Positions 1 through 4,888 of a DNA stretch of 7,271 nucleotides are shown here, in pieces. The position numbers were made by a program, and so were the translations under genes. The stretch is from Bacteroidota bacterium. Its GTDB lineage: Bacteria > Bacteroidota > Bacteroidia > NS11-12g > UBA955. The notes below the pieces were generated by a model. It was not told where the DNA came from, did not search any database, and was given only the letters and a program-made list of their open reading frames with translations. The stretch lies in NCBI GenBank assembly GCA_018969565.1, contig JAGWYC010000101.1:1-7271 (forward strand), read 5' to 3'. Position 1 is the first letter of the stretch. Every line of letters begins with the position of its first letter.

Positions 1-243
1 CAGGCAGTAGTTTTAAGTCTGATCAGACCACAAGGTGATTGCATAGCGGTGCAGCCTGCACGTGCGGGGGGGGTGGTAAAATTGACCTTTTACAGGCTGA
101 ATGGCAGCGTACTGGCAACCTATTGCATTTTGAATGCAGGTTGCTTTAATTTGAAAAATTTGCCGGAAGAAGGGCTATTTCTGTTGGTGGCAACTTCAGA
201 AGAATTCACTTCCAGGGCGAAGATTTTGCACATAAAGAACTAA
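1..243 (+). CDS. 3' end of a secreted protein with a probable T9SS type A sorting domain (5' partial)
   Basis: The reading frame is open from base 1 to the TAA at 241-243 and gives 80 residues. The gene therefore starts upstream of the window, and the GTG at 49 is only an internal codon. The visible part resembles a T9SS type A C-terminal sorting domain. It has a short strand ending in a degenerate PNP-like motif (IAVQPA), a strand plus turn of the 'lyd..G.lv' kind (LTFYRLNGSVL), the L..L..GlflL pattern (FNLKNLPEEGLFLLV), and a final basic strand ending KILHIKN. In known T9SS cargo this domain directs export across the outer membrane and is usually removed or attached to the surface; the function of the lost N-terminal part cannot be told. 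An 8-G run (66-73) lies at the start of the domain. The next gene begins 29 bp downstream with no terminator between, so co-transcription is plausible. The family call rests on pattern only, because the PNP motif is degenerate. Confidence 0.78.
   Translation, partial: QAVVLSLIRPQGDCIAVQPARAGGVVKLTFYRLNGSVLATYCILNAGCFNLKNLPEEGLFLLVATSEEFTSRAKILHIKN
66..73 (+). repeat. G8 homopolymer inside the sorting-domain coding region
   Basis: Eight consecutive G bases encode part of Ala-Gly-Gly-Val just before the first core strand of the sorting domain. In the frame as given the domain reads through intact. Loss of one G would bring the TAA at 77-79 into frame at once. Gain of one G would bring the TAA at 147-149 into frame. 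Either change would remove most of the sorting domain. The tract could be a slippage (contingency) site, a chance run, or a place where the assembly is wrong by one base. Confidence 0.6.
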
Positions 244-272
244 AAAACAACCTATCGAGAAAAAAATTACCC

Positions 273-332
273 ATGAAAAAATACATACTTGCTGTTCTTG
301 GATTGGCTTTGTCAGCCCCCGCGGCGATTGCG
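273..332 (+). other. Signal peptide of the 1493-residue protein
   Basis: Residues 1-20 have a Lys-Lys N-terminus, a Leu/Ala/Val hydrophobic core and small residues at the -3 and -1 positions (A-I-A) before Ser21-His22. This is a Sec type I signal; there is no lipobox cysteine. Sec export to the periplasm is the first step required for T9SS cargo, which agrees with the sorting domain at the other end of the protein. Confidence 0.92.
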
Positions 333-3300
333 TCGCACATGATGGGAGCGGACATGAGTTATGTCTGCTTGGGAGGCGGAAAGTACAAGATTATCGCCAA
401 GGTTTATCGCGATTGCCGCGGTATTCCGTTCAGCGGACCTACAACCGGCGCTACGGCCAGTGGTTGTTCCAGCGCGAGCTTGTCCATGACCCGTACCAAA
501 ATCAGGGATATCACTCCTGCATGTAAGGCTACCAAGGCCCCATGTAACCCTCAGAATACCACGGTAAGCAGTGAAGGTGTAGAAGAACACACCTATGAGG
601 CAACCATTGACCTGACACAAAACCCCTGGGCAAACTTTAAGAAAAGCAATTGCTGTCAGATTACATTCTACATTGGTCAGTGCTGCCGTAACGGCGCCAT
701 CACCACAGGCCAGTCAGGTCAGGATTTTATGTCCACCTGTATGCTGGATATCTGTAAAATCGGCACCAAGTGCAACAGCAGTCCCCAGCTCAGTAACGAA
801 CCTGTTGCGTATCTCTGCTGTAACCAGCCGTTTTACTTCAACAATGGTGCGGTAGATACAGCCGATTTCGATTCACTTTCCTATTCACTGGTGAATGGCT
901 TGCAGTCGCTGTCCACTTCTGTTTCCTACGGAAGCGGCTTCTCTGCTACCATCCCCATGACACCCTATTGCCCGGTACCCGGCCAAAAGAACTGTATTCC
1001 TTCCCCTACAGCAAAACCCCCCAGAGGTTTCTATCTGGATCCTGAAACAGGTGATATCATTTTCACGCCCACAGATTGCTCTGAGGTAGGTATTGTGGTA
1101 ATTCAGATTGATGAATACCGAAAAGACAGTGCGACGAAGAAATGGGAATTAATAGGGCGAACGCGACGGGATATGCAGTTGATTGTGACGAACTGCGGTC
1201 CGAATAACCCTCCGGAAATCAAGGGGAACAACACTTATTCGGTGTGCGAAGGCGACAAGATCTGCTTTAAAATTGATGGCACCGATAAACAGTTTACCCC
1301 GTTCCAGACCAAGGCCGATACAGTGCAGATGAAATGGAACCGCGGTATTCCCGGTGCCACGTTTTCTATCCTGAATCCCAAAGACCGTGAAAAAACAGCC
1401 GAATTCTGCTGGCAGACACGCATGGGCCAGGCCAGCGACGTATATTATACCTTCACAGTAACTGCCGCAGATGACAACTGTCCTCGTCCGGCAACCTCCA
1501 TCCGCGGTTTCCGTGTGAAGGTGAAGAAGAGGGCTCTGGCCAAGCGCACTTATACAAATTTGAAGTGTGGCAAGTTCGCCTTCCTCAGCACCCCTGAGGT
1601 AAACTTCAAAGGCCGTCCGAGCTATCGCTGGGAAATACGCGACAGCACGAATAAAATTCAGATTTTCCCGGTCAATACCAAACAAAAAGATACTGTTCAG
1701 TTTAAAAAAGGCGGTAAGTATATCATTACCCACATGATCAACAACCCGGAAGATTGTCCTACCATTTATTACGACACGGTAATCATTCCTCCGGTGTTTA
1801 CCGCGGAACTGGCTTTCGGTGCGGATACCTTCGCCTGTTACGGATCGAGCATCACATTCGCTCCACGTATTACAAACGGACCTTCACCATATCGCTACCG
1901 CTGGACTACTCCTCCTACTTCCAGAAGTGGAGACACGCTGAACACCTTTACGGTAAAAGTGACCCAGGACTCGACCATTGCCCTGTTGATTACTGATAAT
2001 AATGGTTGTGTAGATGACGATACTATAAAAGTATATGTAAAACCACTGCCTGTGGTAGATCTGGGTCCGGATCAGCGTATCTGTACCTACGAGAAAAACA
2101 CCTTTGATGCGCAACATGCGGATACCATGCGCTATCTCTGGTTCCCAACCAAGGATACAACCCGAACCATCACGGTCAACAAAGCCAATAAGTACTCGGT
2201 AAAAGTTACTGAAACAGTTTGGAAATGCTTTGGCTTTGACACCGTTCAGCTCTTCGTAAATGATACGGTTGTAGCCGATGCAGGAAAGGATAAGAATCTC
2301 TGCTTTAAGGATACTTTGTTGATTTTCGCCAATGGAAGACCGGCAACCCAGAAGTTGAACTATTCCTGGAACAACATAACCTCGAATATTCCGATGGGTA
2401 CATTAAATTCTATACGAATATTTCCAAGTACAGATCAATGTTATGAATTGTACCTGAGCGTTACTCAGGAGAAACACACCTGCGAAGACAAGGATACGGT
2501 ATGCGTGAAGGTTATAAAACTGCCTGACCTTCGAGCCTCCGTTCCGGCGCGCTGCTACGATTACGGCGACCGCAACCTCGGTATCGAGTCCGGATTAGAG
2601 AGTAAGTTTGGAAAGAAGGTTCGCTACTGGTGTCCGAAAGATACCTTAATGGTAACGAACCAAGGTGCCAGCTATATTTACAGAACCAGCAGAATCAAGA
2701 ACTCGGATCTGCAAGGAGGCAACCGTCGTTCGGATATGATCTGGGTATCCTTCACGGATCCGGTAACCGGTTGTTTCAATAAAGACAGTTTCCGTGTAAC
2801 TACCAATGGTAACCCGATTGTGCAGCTTCAGGACCGCATTTATTGTCAGGATAAAGGTTGTGCGCTGATGGATTCTTCCATCATTATACCAAAGGTTAAA
2901 ACAGGTGCCTTGTATAACTGGACCATTTTTGGTGCGCCCAGTGGTGTTCCGGTTTCTACCCTCATTAAAGACAGGAATCAGGGAACAGGGCTTCCTCCCA
3001 ATTATGAATTCTGTTTCGGTGATGTTACCGAGGATTTTTATGCGGGTAAGTATGACATGGCCTTCTTTATCCAGGATCCAATTACCGGATGCTTTACCAG
3101 AGATACCGCCAAAATTGATATCATCGGTGAGCCCAAGGCCAAGGTACTTTCCTTCCCTCAAGTGTGTCTGAATGATGATACCGTTGACCTGAATGATTAT
3201 GTAACACTGAACGGCGTTACCAATCCAACAGGTGGAACCTGGTATGCCATTGCGCGCAATGGGGATCGTACCGATCCGGGATTGAAATCCGCAGTTTTGA

Positions 3301-4754
3301 AAGGTCGCTTTTTCGTTCCTGCGAGCGGCGACGGTGACTGGGAATTTAAATATGTACATCTGGCCACCGGCTGTCTGGCTACCGACAGCGGTACGCTGGT
3401 TGTGAAACCACTTCCCAAGATGACTATGCCTGCAAACATGCGCGTGTGCAGCATTGATCCTCCTATTAATCTGGCTCCCACTTTTGTATCTCCAGTAGGT
3501 GGTACCGGTTCATGGTCAGGTAAACGTCTGAGTGGTTCCGGAAACAGTGTCTTTACTCCGGGTACTAATAATTCAGCTACCGTAGAAGGCCCCTACTTCC
3601 TGGTTTATCGTTACACCGATCCTTTTGGATGTACCATCAAGGACAGCTTCCAGATTCTCGTTCAAAGCATGCCATCCCTGAGCATCCTTACACCCAAGCC
3701 GGGAAGCATTTGTGACGACCAGACACTGAACCTGAAAAGCCGCCTGCGCTGGTCCCCCGGAGTGCAGTGGACTACCACCGGCGACGGCAGTTTCAGCGCG
3801 CAGGATACCAGCAGCGTTTACACGCCCGGCGCTGCCGATAAAACTACACGCTCTGTGATGCTCAAGGTGCGCAATGTGGCGCCTACGCCTAATGTGTGCC
3901 CTGCCGTTCGCGACAGTATTCTGGTGAACATCCATCCTTATCCACAGGTTGATTTCACCGGAACTCCGCTTCAGGGCTGCGAACCATTGGTGTCTTCATT
4001 TACTTCTACAGTAAGCAATCTGCCTTCTTCAACATTGACCTATAAGTGGAATTTCGGAAATGGAGATACTTCCTCGCAGATAAATCCTGTGGGTATCATT
4101 TACCCGAAATGGGGCAAATATGCGGTAACGCTGACCGTTACCAATACCGCAGGCCCCTGTGCTACAACGGTTACCAAACCAGACTATGTAGATGTTTGGC
4201 CGGTTCCTGTGGCGCAGTTTACTTCCGACCCGCAGTATTATACCACCATCGCGCTGCCCAAGTTCCAGTTCTTTAACCAAAGCAGTATCGCCGATAAATC
4301 CCTGCTGCGCAACCTGTGGACCTTCGGTTCCGGTAAAGCGGTAGATACCAGCACACAAAGAGACCCGTTCTTCGCTTATGGCAAGGATACGGCTACCTAT
4401 CTGGTAACCTTGATTGTGAGCTCCGACAAAGGTTGTAAGGATACCGCTTACCGCACGCTGAAAATCGGTCCGGATATCATTGTATTCATCCCGAATGCCT
4501 TTACTCCGGACGATGCCGGTCCAAACTTTAACAATACATTTAATGTGGTGGCTCAGAATTTCTCCAGCTTCCGAATGGTGGTATTTAACCGCTGGGGTGA
4601 GAAACTCTTTGAAACCAATGATGTAAACAAAGGCTGGGATGGAAAAGCAAATGGCGTCGGCTGTCAGCAGGATGTTTATGCCTACCTGGTGGAATTGACC
4701 AGCTACGAAGGAAAACTGTATAAGTTCCCAGGAACGGTTACACTGCTTCGTTAA
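273..4754 (+). CDS. Large multi-module (Ig-like/PKD) surface protein with T9SS type B sorting domain
   Basis: This is a complete 1493-residue secreted protein. The ATG at 273 is chosen because it opens a classic signal peptide: MKK, a hydrophobic core, then a likely cut after Ala20 (AIA|SH). Residues 21-507 form a Cys-rich N-terminal region with VYRDC (44-48), RDITPAC (78-84), QCCRNGAI (136-143) and a C-x5-C...C...C set at 325, 331, 379 and 403. Residues 432-495 form one Cys-bounded module. Residues 512-1220 hold about eight Ig-like modules, each bounded by a Cys near its start and end. A PKD domain follows at 1224-1309 (WNFGNGD at 1259-1265, YAVTLTV at 1283-1289), then a second PKD-like unit at 1312-1398. 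Residues 1403-1493 are the T9SS type B sorting domain. I count 49 cysteines, 17 of them in the first 269 residues. No catalytic motif is seen. The protein probably acts as an adhesin or matrix protein at the cell surface; this is inferred from architecture. No clear Shine-Dalgarno sequence precedes the start, only an A-rich leader. Translation ends in tandem TAATAA stops (4752-4757), and a hairpin terminator follows. Confidence 0.97.
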   Translation: MKKYILAVLGLALSAPAAIASHMMGADMSYVCLGGGKYKIIAKVYRDCRGIPFSGPTTGATASGCSSASLSMTRTKIRDITPACKATKAPCNPQNTTVSSEGVEEHTYEATIDLTQNPWANFKKSNCCQITFYIGQCCRNGAITTGQSGQDFMSTCMLDICKIGTKCNSSPQLSNEPVAYLCCNQPFYFNNGAVDTADFDSLSYSLVNGLQSLSTSVSYGSGFSATIPMTPYCPVPGQKNCIPSPTAKPPRGFYLDPETGDIIFTPTDCSEVGIVVIQIDEYRKDSATKKWELIGRTRRDMQLIVTNCGPNNPPEIKGNNTYSVCEGDKICFKIDGTDKQFTPFQTKADTVQMKWNRGIPGATFSILNPKDREKTAEFCWQTRMGQASDVYYTFTVTAADDNCPRPATSIRGFRVKVKKRALAKRTYTNLKCGKFAFLSTPEVNFKGRPSYRWEIRDSTNKIQIFPVNTKQKDTVQFKKGGKYIITHMINNPEDCPTIYYDTVIIPPVFTAELAFGADTFACYGSSITFAPRITNGPSPYRYRWTTPPTSRSGDTLNTFTVKVTQDSTIALLITDNNGCVDDDTIKVYVKPLPVVDLGPDQRICTYEKNTFDAQHADTMRYLWFPTKDTTRTITVNKANKYSVKVTETVWKCFGFDTVQLFVNDTVVADAGKDKNLCFKDTLLIFANGRPATQKLNYSWNNITSNIPMGTLNSIRIFPSTDQCYELYLSVTQEKHTCEDKDTVCVKVIKLPDLRASVPARCYDYGDRNLGIESGLESKFGKKVRYWCPKDTLMVTNQGASYIYRTSRIKNSDLQGGNRRSDMIWVSFTDPVTGCFNKDSFRVTTNGNPIVQLQDRIYCQDKGCALMDSSIIIPKVKTGALYNWTIFGAPSGVPVSTLIKDRNQGTGLPPNYEFCFGDVTEDFYAGKYDMAFFIQDPITGCFTRDTAKIDIIGEPKAKVLSFPQVCLNDDTVDLNDYVTLNGVTNPTGGTWYAIARNGDRTDPGLKSAVLKGRFFVPASGDGDWEFKYVHLATGCLATDSGTLVVKPLPKMTMPANMRVCSIDPPINLAPTFVSPVGGTGSWSGKRLSGSGNSVFTPGTNNSATVEGPYFLVYRYTDPFGCTIKDSFQILVQSMPSLSILTPKPGSICDDQTLNLKSRLRWSPGVQWTTTGDGSFSAQDTSSVYTPGAADKTTRSVMLKVRNVAPTPNVCPAVRDSILVNIHPYPQVDFTGTPLQGCEPLVSSFTSTVSNLPSSTLTYKWNFGNGDTSSQINPVGIIYPKWGKYAVTLTVTNTAGPCATTVTKPDYVDVWPVPVAQFTSDPQYYTTIALPKFQFFNQSSIADKSLLRNLWTFGSGKAVDTSTQRDPFFAYGKDTATYLVTLIVSSDKGCKDTAYRTLKIGPDIIVFIPNAFTPDDAGPNFNNTFNVVAQNFSSFRMVVFNRWGEKLFETNDVNKGWDGKANGVGCQQDVYAYLVELTSYEGKLYKFPGTVTLLR
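333..1793 (+). other. N-terminal Cys-rich region shared with the downstream paralogue
   Basis: Residues 21-507 align by eye with residues 24-498 of the gene starting at 4820. Matching landmarks (this protein / downstream) are VYRDC / VYRNC, RDITPAC / RDISPVC, DSLSYSLV / DSLSYRLV, DPETGDIIFTP / DSLSGDLAFTP, RRDMQ / RRDVQ, C-x5-C then FCW (325-380 / 322-374), and GGKYIITH / GGKYLLRL. This copy has three Cys-Cys pairs (127-128, 137-138, 182-183). Starts of the form 'SH..G..m.Y...g..Y.....vYRdC' are, as I recall, common in Bacteroidota T9SS type B cargo, but I know of no assigned function for the region. Confidence 0.85.
1806..3932 (+). repeat. Tandem array of about eight divergent Cys-paired Ig-like modules
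   Basis: Residues 512-1220 break into modules of roughly 73-107 residues. Each has a Cys near its first strand and another near its end: 522/579, 604/652, 677/737, 761/834, 858/940, 965/1034, 1059/1120 and 1147/1209. Recurrent landmarks are a 'C-x-n-D' opening, a Trp strand, a 'tGC..kDs' closing turn and a 'vkPLP' linker (590-593 and 1045-1048). Two adjacent modules carry GGTW or GGTGSW turns (987-990, 1076-1081). The modules are diverged at protein level and I see no long DNA-level repeat, so the array is old. Cys pairing within each module is inferred from spacing. Confidence 0.75.
3942..4466 (+). other. PKD domain followed by a PKD-like domain
   Basis: Residues 1224-1309 carry the PKD signature: WNFGNGD (1259-1265), a gap, and then YAVTLTVTN (1283-1291), with a Cys pair 1236/1296. 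Residues 1312-1398 repeat the pattern in weaker form, with LWTFGSG (1348-1354) and YLVTLIVS (1376-1383), closing in GCKDTAYRTL. PKD domains are Ig-fold spacers or binding modules in extracellular proteins. Here they sit between the Ig-like array and the sorting domain, the usual place in T9SS type B cargo. Confidence 0.88.
4479..4754 (+). other. T9SS type B (gliding motility-associated) C-terminal sorting domain
   Basis: Residues 1403-1493 match the type B domain (the CHU_C or 'gliding motility-associated C-terminal' family). They contain FIPNAFTP (1405-1412), NRWGE (1439-1443), GWDGK (1454-1458), DVYAYLVE (1467-1474) and a terminal GTVTLLR. The usual acidic loop after FTP, normally close to NGDGiND, reads DDAGPNFN here, so this part has diverged. 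From work on SprB-type proteins, type B cargo is exported by T9SS and generally needs a SprF/PorP-like partner. No such partner gene is seen in this window. Confidence 0.93.
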
Positions 4755-4775
4755 TAAAACATAAACCAAGTTACG

Positions 4776-4806
4776 GAAGGGGGGGCATAAGCTCCCCCTT
4801 CTTGTT
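4776..4806 (+). terminator. Rho-independent terminator after the 1493-residue gene
   Basis: The G-rich left arm at 4776-4786 pairs with the C-rich right arm at 4791-4801. This makes a stem of about 11 bp (one G-T wobble at 4784/4793) closing an ATAA loop at 4787-4790, and a T-rich stretch (TTGTT) follows from 4802. It begins 21 bp after the stop codon, as expected for the end of a transcript. The T stretch is short and interrupted by G, so termination may be incomplete. The 7-G run at 4779-4785 is explained by this stem. Confidence 0.85.
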
Positions 4807-4813
4807 ATATTTG
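4806..4813 (+). promoter_or_regulatory. Candidate Bacteroidota -7 element (TATATTTG)
   Basis: The octamer matches the TAnnTTTG -7 consensus of Bacteroidota housekeeping promoters exactly. It lies only 6 bp before the ATG of the next gene, directly after the terminator stem and overlapping its T stretch. Used as a promoter it would start transcription at about 4818-4820 and give a leaderless or almost leaderless mRNA. No TTG-type -33 element is found at the expected distance, where the terminator arms lie. A chance match in a T-rich region is possible. Confidence 0.35.
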
Positions 4814-4819
4814 TGTCAC

Positions 4820-4888
4820 ATGAGGTTCATAGGCAGCATATTGCTGATATGGCTTTCTATAGCTGCAACCCAGAATTCTCTGTGGGCT
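4820..4888 (+). other. Signal peptide of the second large protein
   Basis: Residues 1-23 have an Arg near the N-terminus, a hydrophobic core (ILLIWLSIAA) and an L-W-A cleavage context before Ser24-His25. The mature N-terminus (SHVLGGE) parallels SHMMGAD of the upstream protein, which supports both the start codon and the cut site. Confidence 0.9.

Noticed and set aside
77..84. TAAAATTG as a -7 promoter element for the gene at 273
   Set aside because: It has one mismatch to TAnnTTTG, lies almost 190 bp upstream inside coding sequence, and no -33 element stands out. Co-transcription with the upstream gene is simpler.
49..243. A separate 64-residue small gene starting at GTG 49
   Set aside because: The same frame is open from base 1, and the sequence is the end of a sorting domain, so this is the tail of a longer gene.
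244..272. Terminator or regulatory site in the 29-bp gap before the 1493-residue gene
   Set aside because: The gap is A-rich, with no inverted repeat, no clear Shine-Dalgarno sequence and no promoter match.
1149..1733. 194-codon open frame on the - strand
   Set aside because: It is antisense to the conserved N-terminal region of the first large gene and shows no independent evidence of being a gene.
2646..3359. 237-codon open frame on the - strand
   Set aside because: It is fully antisense to the Ig-like module array and its translation looks like a mirror of the coding bias; no family is recognised.
4029..4769. 246-codon open frame on the - strand
   Set aside because: It lies antisense to the PKD and sorting-domain region of the 1493-residue gene and begins in its 3' flank. 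The translation shows no recognisable domain, and the + strand frame is a clear protein family.
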